This document shows, piece by piece, positions 24,082-33,818 of a DNA stretch of 48,296 bases. The DNA is taken from NCBI GenBank assembly GCA_964572685.1, contig CAZNFJ010000012.1, forward strand, positions 1 through 48,296. Reading direction: 5' to 3'. A program made the translations under genes and the position numbers. The notes below the pieces were generated by a model, which saw nothing but the letters and a program-made list of their open reading frames with translations, was not told the DNA's origin and ran no database searches. Origin of the DNA: UBA2653 sp964572685 (GTDB lineage Bacteria > Pseudomonadota > Gammaproteobacteria > Legionellales > Legionellaceae). Numbering within the stretch: the first letter of the stretch is position 1; each line of letters starts with the position of its first letter.

Positions 24082-24096
24082 ACGATAGAATAAGCT

Positions 24097-24576
24097 TTAT
24101 TTGACAGCAATAGAACGAATAAAATTTTGAAGGTGTGCTTGATTACTGGTATCCACTCCCTTGGGGATATGGTATGCAATTGCGCCCATGGTGGGATTGT
24201 CATTAGAATGATACAAGCAATATTGCACTTTATTTTCGCTATCAAGACGAAATTCCTGGGCTTGTTCTTGATGACGGCTCATGTTTTGAATGAGGTTTGA
24301 TGAGTAATTTTCAGTTATCTGATCTGCTAATGCTTTAATATCAAGAACCATAATCCAATCATTTTTTGTATGTTCATTTTGTGTATATAGTTTGAAATTA
24401 CCCGCAAAAGCGTAAAAATGAATCTTGTTGGTTTGCGGATTAAATGCAAAAGGAGGTAGTTGCACAACGTCGTGTTCAAAATCTTGCACAGCAGGGCATT
24501 CTATTGCACAGGACATTGAACTCATCAGCACAGAACTGATAAGACATAAGCCAAATTTTTGTATTTTTTTAAACAT
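24097..24576 (-). CDS. Unrecognised small exported protein (159 aa)
   Basis: The product starts with a signal peptide (MFKKIQKFGLCLISSVLMSS), and the mature part begins near AIECPAVQDF. It contains two or three Cys (CP near the N-terminus, YCLYHS near residue 122), which might form a disulfide. The frame is open to an ATG at 24627, but the ATG at 24576 has AAAGGAAC in front and starts the signal peptide. The Cys-Pro start and size recall the exported DUF4949-type proteins of Legionella, a weak impression only. It has its own terminator. Confidence 0.65.
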   Translation of the reverse strand: MFKKIQKFGLCLISSVLMSSMSCAIECPAVQDFEHDVVQLPPFAFNPQTNKIHFYAFAGNFKLYTQNEHTKNDWIMVLDIKALADQITENYSSNLIQNMSRHQEQAQEFRLDSENKVQYCLYHSNDNPTMGAIAYHIPKGVDTSNQAHLQNFIRSIAVK

Positions 24577-24643
24577 ATTTGTTCCTTTGAAAAAACGGAT
24601 TGTATTTTTAAACGAGCATTCTGTCAAATAAAACGATCTTCGT

Positions 24644-26197
24644 TTAAATCTCCCAATGATTGCTTAAAGGCAAGCGCCAGTCTTTACCAAAGGCAACTGA
24701 TGTGATTTTACAACCAGGGGGCGCTTGGAAACGCTTGAATTCACTGTTTTTAATTTTTTTGAGAATTTTATCTACCATGATGCTTGGATATTTCTTTTTC
24801 AATTCAGTACTTGACCATCGATGTTCTAGGATATCGATGAGCATGGCATCTAATATCTCATAAGCCGGTAAATCATCCTGATCGGTTTGATTGGGTGCAA
24901 GTTCTGCTGATGGTGCTCGTGTGATGACCCGTTTTGGAATCACTTCCTGATGACGATTTCGATATTCGGCAAGTTGGTAAACAAGCGTTTTATAGACATC
25001 TTGCAAAACAGCAAAACCGCCGCACATATCCCCATAAAGCGTGCCATAACCCACAGCAGTTTCACTTTTATTACTGGTGTTTAACAGTAAAGCTTGGTGT
25101 TCATTGGAATAGGCCATGAGCAAAATTCCACGAATTCTTGCTTGTAGATTTTGTCGTGTGAGATTGGAAGTCGTTTCAAAACAATGCACAAAAGCGTTTA
25201 ATAAGGGTTCTATTGGTATGATTTCATAACTCACTCCCAGGGTTTGTGCTTGCGTTGTTGCATCCTCTATGCTGATAGTTGCGGTAAAAGGGGAGGGCAT
25301 GAGGATAGCATGGACATTTTCTGAACCGATAGCATCACATGCAATGGCGAGTGTTAATGCAGAATCAATACCGCCTGAAAGACCAAGAACGGTTTTTTGA
25401 AAACCATTTTTTTTCACAAAATCTTTTAAGCCTAAACACAAGGCTTGATAAACCTCTTGTTGGGGTTCCAATGGCGGTTCGATTACACCTTGCCATTGAT
25501 GATTTTGAAACGTGGCTTTTAATAACTGAGTTTCAAAAGCTTTAGCACGCGCAACAATTTCCATTTTGTTGTTGACAATCATCGATTGACCATCAAATAC
25601 CAAGCTGTCCTGACCACCAACTTGATTCACATAAATGGTATGAATGCCATGTTGACTGATGGGGTGAATGACATCTAGGCGTTTATTTAATTTATTCTGT
25701 TCATATGGAGAGGCATTGATGCTAATGAGTGTATCGATTTCAAGTTCTTTAAGCGCGGGTTCTGACCAGAGATCTTCGCATATCAATAAGCCAAAGCGAT
25801 GACCTTGCAGTTCGAAAATATAAGGCGGTTGGTGGCCTTTCTGAAAATAACGCATTTCATCAAACACCCCATAATTGGGTAAATGTTGTTTATTGTAAAA
25901 TTGAATACTTTGCTGATGAATAACAGCTGCTGTATTAAAATTTTGTTGAATCGTACCCAAAATAATTATGCTTGAAGTTGCAATCTTGGCAATTTGATTG
26001 AGCGCTTCTTGCATTTCTAGGTGAAATTGAGAGTAGCATAATAAATCTTCGGGCGGATACCCACAAAGAGCCAACTCAGGAAATAGGATTAAATCCATCT
26101 TGGGATGATTTTGGATGATTTCTTTTATTTTCTTTTGGTTGGCGTTAATATCGCCAACACAGGGATTTATTTGTGCTATAAGGATAGTGATGCTCAT
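24644..26197 (-). CDS. nadE: Glutamine-dependent NAD+ synthetase
   Basis: NadE amidates nicotinic acid adenine dinucleotide to NAD+. The 517-residue protein joins an N-terminal nitrilase-type glutaminase (catalytic Glu in LFPELALCGYPPEDLL, Lys in KQHLPNYGVFDE, Cys in LLICEDLW) to a C-terminal synthetase domain with the ATP pyrophosphatase loop GLSGGIDSALTLAIA at about residue 270, plus LLNTSNKSETAVGYGTLYGD. The frame is open to an ATG at 26251, but conserved sequence begins at the Met at 26197 (MSITILIAQINPCVGD); neither has a strong ribosome-binding site. It can use glutamine directly, so no separate amidase is needed. Confidence 0.95.
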   Translation of the reverse strand: MSITILIAQINPCVGDINANQKKIKEIIQNHPKMDLILFPELALCGYPPEDLLCYSQFHLEMQEALNQIAKIATSSIIILGTIQQNFNTAAVIHQQSIQFYNKQHLPNYGVFDEMRYFQKGHQPPYIFELQGHRFGLLICEDLWSEPALKELEIDTLISINASPYEQNKLNKRLDVIHPISQHGIHTIYVNQVGGQDSLVFDGQSMIVNNKMEIVARAKAFETQLLKATFQNHQWQGVIEPPLEPQQEVYQALCLGLKDFVKKNGFQKTVLGLSGGIDSALTLAIACDAIGSENVHAILMPSPFTATISIEDATTQAQTLGVSYEIIPIEPLLNAFVHCFETTSNLTRQNLQARIRGILLMAYSNEHQALLLNTSNKSETAVGYGTLYGDMCGGFAVLQDVYKTLVYQLAEYRNRHQEVIPKRVITRAPSAELAPNQTDQDDLPAYEILDAMLIDILEHRWSSTELKKKYPSIMVDKILKKIKNSEFKRFQAPPGCKITSVAFGKDWRLPLSNHWEI

Positions 26198-26333
26198 GAT
26201 TTTTATATTATTCAATCGATTTATCTCTTTATTTTCCTGCGGCCGATGCATTTGGTCAATTTATTTCTAAATATTTTTCAATTTTGCGTAAAATTAGGTT
26301 AAAATAGTCAATGGCCTTCTTAAATTTTCTTTT

Positions 26334-28520
26334 ATGTTATTGATTGAAAAAATTTTAAATCAAATTGAAAATAGCTCTGCAAGAGCTTTAATTTCCAAAG
26401 CACAAAAAATGGTTGATGAGCAATCTGTACTGATGACTCGTTTAAGTGATGGTTTCTTGCTAGCACGAGTGAAAGATCATCAAGGGCAAATTTTTACTTC
26501 GCATTGTCATCTTCGGCAATGGGAACCTAAACAGATGAAATGTCAATGTGGTCAATTGATGCCATGTGTACATGTGGTAGCAGCACTCCTTGGCTGGATG
26601 GAAAATCATTCACAAGCACAAAAAAAACAAATTGAACCTTCATTTAGATATGATTGGCTCTCAGCAGAGCAACAAGAACAAGGCGCGAGTTGGCATGCTG
26701 ATTTGAGCGGAGATGAGGAACAAGGTTTTCGTTTGGCTTTGTCAATCGAACAAGATCATCATCAATGGAATATGGTGGATATTCTTGTTCATTTATTAGA
26801 AAACTATGATTATCATCAATTGATGAGCAAAGATGAAAATACCATTTTTCAAATTGTGAATGCCCAAGGTCATCAACTTCAAGTGTCTTGGAAACGTTTA
26901 AAATGGTTGTTGCAACGCATGGTTGAAGATAGATTAAAGGCGCAGCAATCGGTATTTCGTATTAAAAATGAGTGGACGGTTTTGCAGCAATTACAAAATT
27001 GGTCAGCTCAGGATGAAAAAAATCAAATTTGGTATACCAATCATGCTTGGAAAAAAATGATGTGGTTACTTGATCCTGAAACACTGACGCTTGATAATTT
27101 TAAACCCAAGAGTTTTCAAGGTGATTTGCGAGATTATCAATTAGCAGGTGTAAGATGGTTGAGTTGCTTAAATCAATCGGGTTATGGTGGTATTCTTGCT
27201 GATGACATGGGGCTTGGTAAAACCATTCAAACGTTGGCCTATTTACTCAATCTCAAAGAGCAAGGGAAATTGACCCGTCCCGCATTGGTCGTGGTACCGA
27301 CTTCCTTGCTGGCAAATTGGCAAGCCGAATGTCAAACCTATGCACCAGCTCTTCAATCGCAGTTGTTTCATGGCCGTCAGCAATCCCACTCTCATTGGGA
27401 TACTTGTGATTTATTGATAACCTCCTATGGTATGGTTCAACGCCATCGACAATTATTCTGGGAATTTCATTTTTCGCATTTGATTTTAGATGAAGCTCAA
27501 TTGATTAAAAATTTTCAAAGTCAAAAAACCCAGGTACTCAAAAAATGTCGGGCAGATTTTCGTTTTTGTCTATCCGGCACACCGATGGAAAATCATTTGG
27601 GTGAACTGTGGAGTTTGATTGATTTTGCTGTGCCGAATTTATTAGGTTCACGTACTAGTTTTCGAAAAAATTTCCAGGTTCCCATTGAAACCCATGGTGA
27701 AACAGAGGTTAAAAATTATCTATTATCTAGAATTGCGCCTTTTATGCTACGTCGTAGTAAACAACAAGTTATCGAAAATTTGCCAAAAAAAACCACCATT
27801 GTTCAAAAGGTGTTTTTAGAAGGGGCACAACTAGAACTTTATGAAGCCACTCGTTGTATTTTGGCTGAAAAAGTACAATCAGCGCTGGCTGAAAATGGTC
27901 TTATTCAATCGCGCTGGGTGGTTTTGGATGCTTTGTTAAAATTACGGCAGATTTGTTGTGATCCAAGATTATTGCCCTCAAGTTGGCATGCCAACCAAGA
28001 GATGGAATCTGCTAAATTAATCAATTTAATGGAGATGATTACCAACTTAATGGAAGAGGGACGAAGAGTACTGGTTTTTTCTCAATTTACCAAGATGTTG
28101 CAATTGATTGAAGACGCCCTGAAATTACGAGAAATGCATTACCAGGTCCTTACTGGTAAAACTCAAAAGAGAGAAGTATTGGTGGATCGTTTTCAAAAAG
28201 GCGAAGTCCCCATATTTCTGTTAAGTCTCAAAGCAGGTGGATTGGGTTTGAATTTAACTAAAGCGGATACAGTTATACATTATGAGCCATGGTGGAATCC
28301 AGCAGTGACCGCTCAGGCCACCGATCGAATTTATCGAATCGGTCAAGAACAACCGGTTTTTGAATATCATTTGATTGCGCAAGGCACGATTGAAGAATCG
28401 ATGTTGGAATTGCAACAGAAAAAATTTAAGCTCTTTGACGAAACCGTCTCAGCGGCAGGCAACAATGTCATGCCCTGGACAGAAACGGATATCATGAAGT
28501 TTTTTGCACCCATGGATTAA
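26334..28520 (+). CDS. SNF2-family helicase with SWIM zinc finger
   Basis: This 728-residue protein combines a SWIM-type zinc finger near the N-terminus (CQCGQLMPCVHVVAAL, CxC...CxH, about residues 69-85) with an SNF2/RapA-like ATPase. Motif I is ADDMGLGKTIQTLAYLL (about 287), motif II LDEAQLIKN (DEAQ box, about 383), then LSGTPMENHLGELWSL, and in the C-terminal lobe LKAGGLGLNLTKADTVIHY and QATDRIYRIGQ. Such enzymes translocate on double-stranded DNA and remodel bound proteins, often RNA polymerase. No ribosome-binding site is visible before the ATG. A strong terminator follows. The exact partner is unknown. Confidence 0.9.
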   Translation: MLLIEKILNQIENSSARALISKAQKMVDEQSVLMTRLSDGFLLARVKDHQGQIFTSHCHLRQWEPKQMKCQCGQLMPCVHVVAALLGWMENHSQAQKKQIEPSFRYDWLSAEQQEQGASWHADLSGDEEQGFRLALSIEQDHHQWNMVDILVHLLENYDYHQLMSKDENTIFQIVNAQGHQLQVSWKRLKWLLQRMVEDRLKAQQSVFRIKNEWTVLQQLQNWSAQDEKNQIWYTNHAWKKMMWLLDPETLTLDNFKPKSFQGDLRDYQLAGVRWLSCLNQSGYGGILADDMGLGKTIQTLAYLLNLKEQGKLTRPALVVVPTSLLANWQAECQTYAPALQSQLFHGRQQSHSHWDTCDLLITSYGMVQRHRQLFWEFHFSHLILDEAQLIKNFQSQKTQVLKKCRADFRFCLSGTPMENHLGELWSLIDFAVPNLLGSRTSFRKNFQVPIETHGETEVKNYLLSRIAPFMLRRSKQQVIENLPKKTTIVQKVFLEGAQLELYEATRCILAEKVQSALAENGLIQSRWVVLDALLKLRQICCDPRLLPSSWHANQEMESAKLINLMEMITNLMEEGRRVLVFSQFTKMLQLIEDALKLREMHYQVLTGKTQKREVLVDRFQKGEVPIFLLSLKAGGLGLNLTKADTVIHYEPWWNPAVTAQATDRIYRIGQEQPVFEYHLIAQGTIEESMLELQQKKFKLFDETVSAAGNNVMPWTETDIMKFFAPMD

Positions 28521-28548
28521 GTTCGTCATTATCTTAGGCCTACATTTT

Positions 28549-28590
28549 GCTTGCCCCGTCGTTAAAGAAAACGGGGCAAGCTTTTTATTT
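28549..28590 (+). terminator. Strong intrinsic terminator after the SNF2 helicase
   Basis: GCTTGCCCCGT pairs perfectly with ACGGGGCAAGC (11 bp) around an 11-base loop, followed by TTTTTATTT. Confidence 0.92.
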
Positions 28591-28608
28591 AGATGCGTTA
28601 AGGAAAAC

Positions 28609-30204
28609 TTAAATCGTAAGGGCGACATTCTGTTCTTCAATTCTTGCTGCTCGATAATCCAAATTCTTGATTTTCCCCTTTAATTCCTGAATAAAATTTA
28701 GTCTTAATTTAAGGGTCTGAAATTCTATTTTTATGGATTCTTTTCTAGCATCATTGGATTTGAAGTAAATATCAATCAGTTCCTTGACTCTGGCATGACA
28801 AAAGTTGTTATCTTTATGCAAGCGTGACTCGAATGTTCGAGCAATTTTTTCTATTGGTAGAAGGGATGTTTTAAAATCTCGCCACTCTTTGGACAAATCA
28901 GATTTTAATTGGATGTTGGCTTGTCTTGCATCAATATGTTGAGAGTTTAACGGATAATATTGGTAAGCTTTTTCAATTTTATCGCATTCCTCAAGTCCCC
29001 AAGCATAGTATTGAGCAATTTGATTCGCTAATTCTTTGGATTGAAATGTACGAATTAAGGTATCATCTGCTTGAAAATATTGGGTTTTATAAATGGATCC
29101 ATAATACAATTGAACAAACTGAAGATATAAATAATTTTTGATTTGAATATATTGGCTGGCAATGATAATTGAAAAATAAAAAGCAGGAATAAAAAAGATA
29201 TATTCAATCAATTGGTGATAGGCTAAAGGTAGAACTGCCGCATATCCCAATGATAAAACAATCGACATGATTAAAAAAGGCATAAATGCTCTAAACATCA
29301 TGTTGATCAGATTCTTTTCGGTTTGGGCCATTTCGACATATTCATGAAAAAAAGGTTTGAGAGGCCTAAATAATGCTTTCCAGACCTTCATGGCATCATG
29401 AATCGACTGACGGCTACTGTGGTAAATGGAATAATCGAATATATTCACAAAAGGAAAAAAGGAGTATTCCGCGTTGTTCCCAAGCACCATGTGATCAGAT
29501 GAAATTCCAAAAAATCGATAAAATAAATGCGCACTTTGCATTTCATCAACATATTGTGAAACAGGTTCGGTAATCGTTGCAATGTTATTTGACAAAAACT
29601 CTTGAGCGGGTTTGAGATAGTGGGCTATATTAAACGATTGAAGATTCCAGTCTTTATATAATAAAGCTATCAAGGCGCGGTTTTTTGCATCTTGTTGCAT
29701 CTGCTCTAATTGAAGATGAATCTTTATAAAAAATTTCAAAGTATTGGTATGAAATAGAAATCCAAATTCATTATTAAAATAAGAGTTTATTTTTTCTTGA
29801 ATTGCAACAATATGCTCATCTGTAGTTGTAAAAAAATCATCAAAACGGTTAACTTGGTAATATTGCTTAGCTATGAGGGCATCTGCTTCTTCTTGAGATA
29901 AAATTTCCGTGGGTATACCCAGTTTTTTTAAACGTATTAGGTTGATTTTCCGTATGAGAGATGGATATTCTGGATGTTGTTGTAGAAGTTGTTGAATATC
30001 TGGTGCTTGAGCTTGATAGTAAAGGTTAGCATATCTTAAAGTAAAACTTGAAAGCATCTGATGGGATGAAAGTTCTTGCTGATGAATTACTGTATAAAGT
30101 CGTGATGGAGGTTGAATACTTTGTAAAAATGCATCTTGTTCTGATTGAGGCAAAAGTTCAAATCCAAAAATCATATGCTTAAGTCGATGAATGGCGCTTG
30201 TCAT
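28609..30204 (-). CDS. Unrecognised large helical protein with a central membrane hairpin
   Basis: I do not recognise this 531-residue protein. Residues 1-300 and 360-531 are helical and charged, rich in Gln, Tyr and Phe. Two hydrophobic segments lie at about 307-352 (MPFLIMSIVLSLGYAAVLPL and YIFFIPAFYFSIIIASQY), so it should sit in a membrane as a hairpin with both large parts on the same side. There is no signal peptide. GAGGAGAAAAT before the ATG is an excellent ribosome-binding site. This architecture is common among type IV effectors of Legionellales, but no secretion signal can be proven here. Confidence 0.72.
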   Translation of the reverse strand: MTSAIHRLKHMIFGFELLPQSEQDAFLQSIQPPSRLYTVIHQQELSSHQMLSSFTLRYANLYYQAQAPDIQQLLQQHPEYPSLIRKINLIRLKKLGIPTEILSQEEADALIAKQYYQVNRFDDFFTTTDEHIVAIQEKINSYFNNEFGFLFHTNTLKFFIKIHLQLEQMQQDAKNRALIALLYKDWNLQSFNIAHYLKPAQEFLSNNIATITEPVSQYVDEMQSAHLFYRFFGISSDHMVLGNNAEYSFFPFVNIFDYSIYHSSRQSIHDAMKVWKALFRPLKPFFHEYVEMAQTEKNLINMMFRAFMPFLIMSIVLSLGYAAVLPLAYHQLIEYIFFIPAFYFSIIIASQYIQIKNYLYLQFVQLYYGSIYKTQYFQADDTLIRTFQSKELANQIAQYYAWGLEECDKIEKAYQYYPLNSQHIDARQANIQLKSDLSKEWRDFKTSLLPIEKIARTFESRLHKDNNFCHARVKELIDIYFKSNDARKESIKIEFQTLKLRLNFIQELKGKIKNLDYRAARIEEQNVALTI

Positions 30205-30278
30205 ATTTTCTCCTCAAGTTCAATTGCGTCTAATCTGCAATATTGTATATCATGGTGAGGAAATAACAAACATATAAT

Positions 30279-32261
30279 TTATAAAATAGAGCATAAATTA
30301 TCTTTTGGGTAAGGTATCGAAAATGTTTGATAGAATTCAGGCATGTTTTCTAGAGTGCCATTGACTCTAAAGTTCATAGGAGGATGAGGATCGATTAAGC
30401 TTCTTTTGAGTGCCTCTTCATTTCGAATATTTGCCGCCCAAATATGCGCGTAATTGATAAAAAACTGTTGCATAGGAGTGAATTTTTCAATGGTGATGTC
30501 GCGTTTGAATGGAGGACTATGTAAATAGGCTTGGTAGGCAAGGTTTAAACCAATCAGGTCTGCGATGGCTTCACCGCTGACGAGTTTACCATTGAGATGA
30601 TGTTTCGGATATCCCTGAACAGCATATTGCGAATATTGTTGAATGATGCACTGAACTTTTTGTTGATAAGTCTCCCAATCTTTTTGTGTCCACCAGCTTT
30701 TAAATTGACCCTGTTCATTAAATTGTGCACCTTGATCATCAAAGCCATGAGATATTTCATGGCCAATCACAGCGCCAATACCACCATAATTCATGGCATC
30801 GGTGGCATGTACATCAAAAAACGGAGTTTGGAGAATACCTAAGGGAAGATTGATTTGGTTTTGAGAAACATCATAATAAGCATTGATGGATTGCGGCGAC
30901 ATGTCCCATTCTTCTGCATCAATTGGCCGACCTATTTTTAATAATTGGCGTTTGGTTTCAAAAGTGATGATTGCCATGGCATTTTCAACATAACTTTGTG
31001 GCTTGATGGATAAAGTTTGATAGTCAATGTGGAATCGACTAAATCCTACTCGAGATTTCATGTTTTTTAATTTGAGAAGTGCTTGCGTTTTTGTCGATGG
31101 AGACATCCAAGAATTTTCAAGATGTAATTTGAGTTCATGTTTAATACCCTCAATCATCTCTTCGGTTTTTTCAATAGCGCCTGGTTGTAGATGGGTCGCA
31201 ACATACAAATCACCTATTGCAAAACCAAGATTTGTGTTGAGTTCCTTGATGATATTATCTTCCCGTTTGGGACAGGTTTTTGTGCCTGATAAAGCCATAT
31301 TCAATTGACAATAACCTTGATACAAAGTGTGATGCATATTATTTGCATATTGAAACATCAAATGTGCCAGCAAATAATGCTGAATAGCTTGTGGTGAGAG
31401 AGTTTTGATATAGTTATTGAGCTGTTGGAGAAATGAAGGCGTGCAATTGTTGATGATAAAATGTTTGGGAAGTTGACGTAATTCGAAATAATCTTTTAAA
31501 TTAAGATTGGGATAAAGGGCAAGTAATGCCTCAGAGGTCATTTGATGATCGATATTTTTAGGCTGACGAAAATACTCTTGAGTCATGAAAAATAAAGCCA
31601 GTTTTTTTTCAATTTCAAAGGTTTGAAGAGCTGCTTTTTTTGCCATATCAGTAGAGAAATTCAATTCTAAAAACAAGATATTTAAAAATTTCAAATAACT
31701 TTCCTGAATTTTTCTTGAATGCTTATCTTGTTTCAAATAATAATCTCGATGAGGCAGATTCAAACCATATTGAGAAATGCCGGCGATGATTTGGTTGGAT
31801 TGATGAAAATCATTCATAGGTCCTATTTCGAAAAACACATTGACGCCAAGCGTATGAAGTTTTGCGATCAAGTGTGGTAATTCTTTATTGTTATGAAAGT
31901 GCTGAATTTGATAAATCACATGAGCAAGAGGCTTACTTTTGAGTTCTTCAATCTTTTTGATATTCATACCACTTTGATAATAGTCAAAAATTTGTTGATT
32001 AATGCGAGACTTGGATAAAACTTTATTTTTTGGAATCGATTGAATCTGTGAAACAAGTTCATTTTGATTTTTTTTCTCTAAAACATCAAACATGCTCCAG
32101 CGTCCATTATCATCGGGAATGGGATGATTCTTTATCCATTGACCATTACTGTATAAATAAAAGTTATTTTGTGGTTGTACAGTCATATCCATCCAGTCTA
32201 TCGTTGATGCGTGAGCACAGTAATGGCATAAAGATAGAGTTAATAAAATTTTTTTAGACAT
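30279..32261 (-). CDS. M13 family (neprilysin/PepO-type) metallopeptidase
   Basis: This 660-residue secreted zinc endopeptidase starts with a short signal peptide (MSKKILLTLSLCHYCAHAS). The conserved M13 plan is visible: the N-terminal DDFYLYSNGQWI-like region (NNFYLYSNGQWIKNHPIP), NAYYDVSQNQINLPLGILQ, the zinc site VIGHEISHGFDDQGAQFN (HExxH, about residue 502), GEAIADLIGLNLAY with the third zinc ligand Glu (about 564), and FRVNGTLENMPEF near the end. The usual terminal CxxW is replaced by CSIL. It probably degrades peptides in the periplasm or outside the cell; PepO-like roles in host interaction are possible. Confidence 0.92.
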   Translation of the reverse strand: MSKKILLTLSLCHYCAHASTIDWMDMTVQPQNNFYLYSNGQWIKNHPIPDDNGRWSMFDVLEKKNQNELVSQIQSIPKNKVLSKSRINQQIFDYYQSGMNIKKIEELKSKPLAHVIYQIQHFHNNKELPHLIAKLHTLGVNVFFEIGPMNDFHQSNQIIAGISQYGLNLPHRDYYLKQDKHSRKIQESYLKFLNILFLELNFSTDMAKKAALQTFEIEKKLALFFMTQEYFRQPKNIDHQMTSEALLALYPNLNLKDYFELRQLPKHFIINNCTPSFLQQLNNYIKTLSPQAIQHYLLAHLMFQYANNMHHTLYQGYCQLNMALSGTKTCPKREDNIIKELNTNLGFAIGDLYVATHLQPGAIEKTEEMIEGIKHELKLHLENSWMSPSTKTQALLKLKNMKSRVGFSRFHIDYQTLSIKPQSYVENAMAIITFETKRQLLKIGRPIDAEEWDMSPQSINAYYDVSQNQINLPLGILQTPFFDVHATDAMNYGGIGAVIGHEISHGFDDQGAQFNEQGQFKSWWTQKDWETYQQKVQCIIQQYSQYAVQGYPKHHLNGKLVSGEAIADLIGLNLAYQAYLHSPPFKRDITIEKFTPMQQFFINYAHIWAANIRNEEALKRSLIDPHPPMNFRVNGTLENMPEFYQTFSIPYPKDNLCSIL

Positions 32262-32363
32262 AAATAGCCTAGAATAGAATGATTTATTTACTATAAAATT
32301 CTGTTAAGTATTAGTCAATTTCATGAATTATTAAATTTTTTGTATTTTGAGTAAGAAAAAAGA

Positions 32364-32391
32364 TTAACAATCGCAAAAAAACTGTTATTCT
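32364..32391 (+). promoter_or_regulatory. Promoter for the cold-shock gene
   Basis: TTAACA (32364-32369) and TATTCT (32386-32391) are 16 bp apart, and the -10 is extended (TGTTATTCT). Start of transcription near 32398 would give a leader of about 80 bases, long for a 75-codon gene. Confidence 0.55.
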
Positions 32392-32422
32392 GTATTTATG
32401 TCATTGTAACAATACAGTGGCT

Positions 32423-32451
32423 ACAACTAAGATTTAGTTGTTATTTTTTTT
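32423..32451 (+). promoter_or_regulatory. Terminator-like hairpin in the leader of the cold-shock gene
   Basis: ACAACTAA (32423-32430) pairs with TTAGTTGT (32434-32441) around a 3-base loop and is followed by TA and eight T residues. It lies between the promoter and the coding region. It may act as an attenuator or temperature-sensitive leader structure, as cold-shock leaders often do; it could also end a transcript from upstream. Confidence 0.55.
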
Positions 32452-32480
32452 GTTAATCATGTAAAGAAGGGGAAGGCGAT

Positions 32481-32708
32481 ATGTCGCAAAGAGAAATTGG
32501 ACATGTTAAATGGTTCAATGAAAAAAAGGGATTTGGATTTATTGTGAACCAAGGTGGCGATGACATTTTTGTTCATTACAAAGATATTCAAGGAACAGGT
32601 TTTAAAACACTTCATGAAAACGATTCAGTAAGTTACGTTATTGATCGTGGCCCTAAAGGGTTGAAAGCGCAAGAGGTTATGCGAATTGCCGAAGGCAATG
32701 AAGCTTAA
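32481..32708 (+). CDS. CspA-family cold-shock protein
   Basis: This 75-residue single cold-shock domain binds single-stranded RNA and DNA and melts secondary structure. The RNA-binding motifs KGFGFIV (RNP1) and DIFVHY (RNP2) are intact, preceded by HVKWFNEKKG. AAGGGGAAGG gives a strong ribosome-binding site. The gene has its own promoter, an 80-base structured leader and a strong terminator, so it is a stand-alone unit. Among paralogues it cannot be assigned to a particular csp letter. Cold regulation is plausible from the leader but not shown. Confidence 0.95.
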   Translation: MSQREIGHVKWFNEKKGFGFIVNQGGDDIFVHYKDIQGTGFKTLHENDSVSYVIDRGPKGLKAQEVMRIAEGNEA

Positions 32709-32728
32709 TGGGGTTGATTAAAATCATG

Positions 32729-32755
32729 AAGGGGATTAAATCCCCTTTATTTTTT
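32729..32755 (+). terminator. Intrinsic terminator after the cold-shock gene
   Basis: AAGGGGAT pairs with ATCCCCTT around TAA and is followed by TATTTTTT. It lies between two convergent genes and may also slow transcription of the minus-strand gene ending at 32769. Confidence 0.9.
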
Positions 32756-32768
32756 GGGTTCATGTGGC

Positions 32769-33731
32769 TTAAGTTTTAAGTTGAATATTTTTTTCAGAAA
32801 GAAGATAGTCACCTAGTAAGTGAGATAAACTGAAAGCCACGCCCACTAAAGCAGCGAAAACTATCATTGCTAGAGCCGGATGAAGTGATACACCTAAACA
32901 TAAAAACATATTAGCGACCATACTAGGAAAAAACGTACCTAATAAACCACCAACGCCCCCACCAATCACAAAGCTACTTGTACTTTTAAATAAACTCGAC
33001 GATTTTGGAGTCATTGAATGGACAATCTCAAGAGGGCTTTGTTCATGATTATTTTTAATGATATCCAAATTTTCTCGGTTTAGTAATTTTGCATTATTTA
33101 ATTGGACAACCGCTAGAGCAAATTCCCAATATTTGTCTTCATGACTTGAGTTTCTATGTGGCTCAAGATAAAAATGTTTAGGTCTTGAATTTTCATAGTT
33201 CAATAGGTCTTGGTAATAAGAAAGTAGAAGATTATTCTTTGCTAATAATTCATAAGCCTCTATGAGATTCTTAAAGTTGTAACCCGAGTAGCTGCATAGG
33301 GCATCAAGAAATGCTTGATCTTCAATTTTATATTTCTCACAAAATAAAATGATCTCGACGATATTGTTCGAATCGGGGTTACGGGAAAAATTTTCGTAAT
33401 ATGGTGATTCTTGATTCAAATCAATATTTTGCTTATAAAGCGATATGATGTTATTGAATGTACCTATTCTTGGCGAATTGATCATTAATTTAATAATGTC
33501 AAAATTTAACAATTGATAATCTTGAAGCTTTGTTAAATATTCATACAGATTGATTAGCGTTTCTTGATCATAATGATGTATTTTTAAGTTAATAGGGGTT
33601 CTTATGCCGCCATATTGAATAAAATAAAATTTATTATCTAATAATTCTGATGATATTTCAGCATTAATACCAAATGGTTGAAGAAGTTCAAAGATTTTAA
33701 TTTTTACATTTTCAGAATTATCTTGTGCCAT
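32769..33731 (-). CDS. Unrecognised protein with C-terminal membrane segments (320 aa)
   Basis: I do not recognise this 320-residue protein. The first 240 residues are helical and polar with many Asn, Tyr and Leu. Residues about 248-310 contain two hydrophobic Gly/Ala-rich segments (FVIGGGVGGLLGTFFPSMVA and ALAMIVFAALVGVAFSLSHL). GAGGTGACCG precedes the ATG. A soluble body with a membrane tail and no signal peptide is effector-like in an intracellular bacterium. It lies directly downstream of the giant gene on the same strand, about 90 bases from its end, and could be co-transcribed. Confidence 0.68.
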   Translation of the reverse strand: MAQDNSENVKIKIFELLQPFGINAEISSELLDNKFYFIQYGGIRTPINLKIHHYDQETLINLYEYLTKLQDYQLLNFDIIKLMINSPRIGTFNNIISLYKQNIDLNQESPYYENFSRNPDSNNIVEIILFCEKYKIEDQAFLDALCSYSGYNFKNLIEAYELLAKNNLLLSYYQDLLNYENSRPKHFYLEPHRNSSHEDKYWEFALAVVQLNNAKLLNRENLDIIKNNHEQSPLEIVHSMTPKSSSLFKSTSSFVIGGGVGGLLGTFFPSMVANMFLCLGVSLHPALAMIVFAALVGVAFSLSHLLGDYLLSEKNIQLKT

Positions 33732-33818
33732 CGGTCACCTCGTTATGTTCTATTTATGTATATTATATGCTCATTTTGTCTATTAGTCTATCAGCTGAAG
33801 ATCGTCTAATATCAAGGC

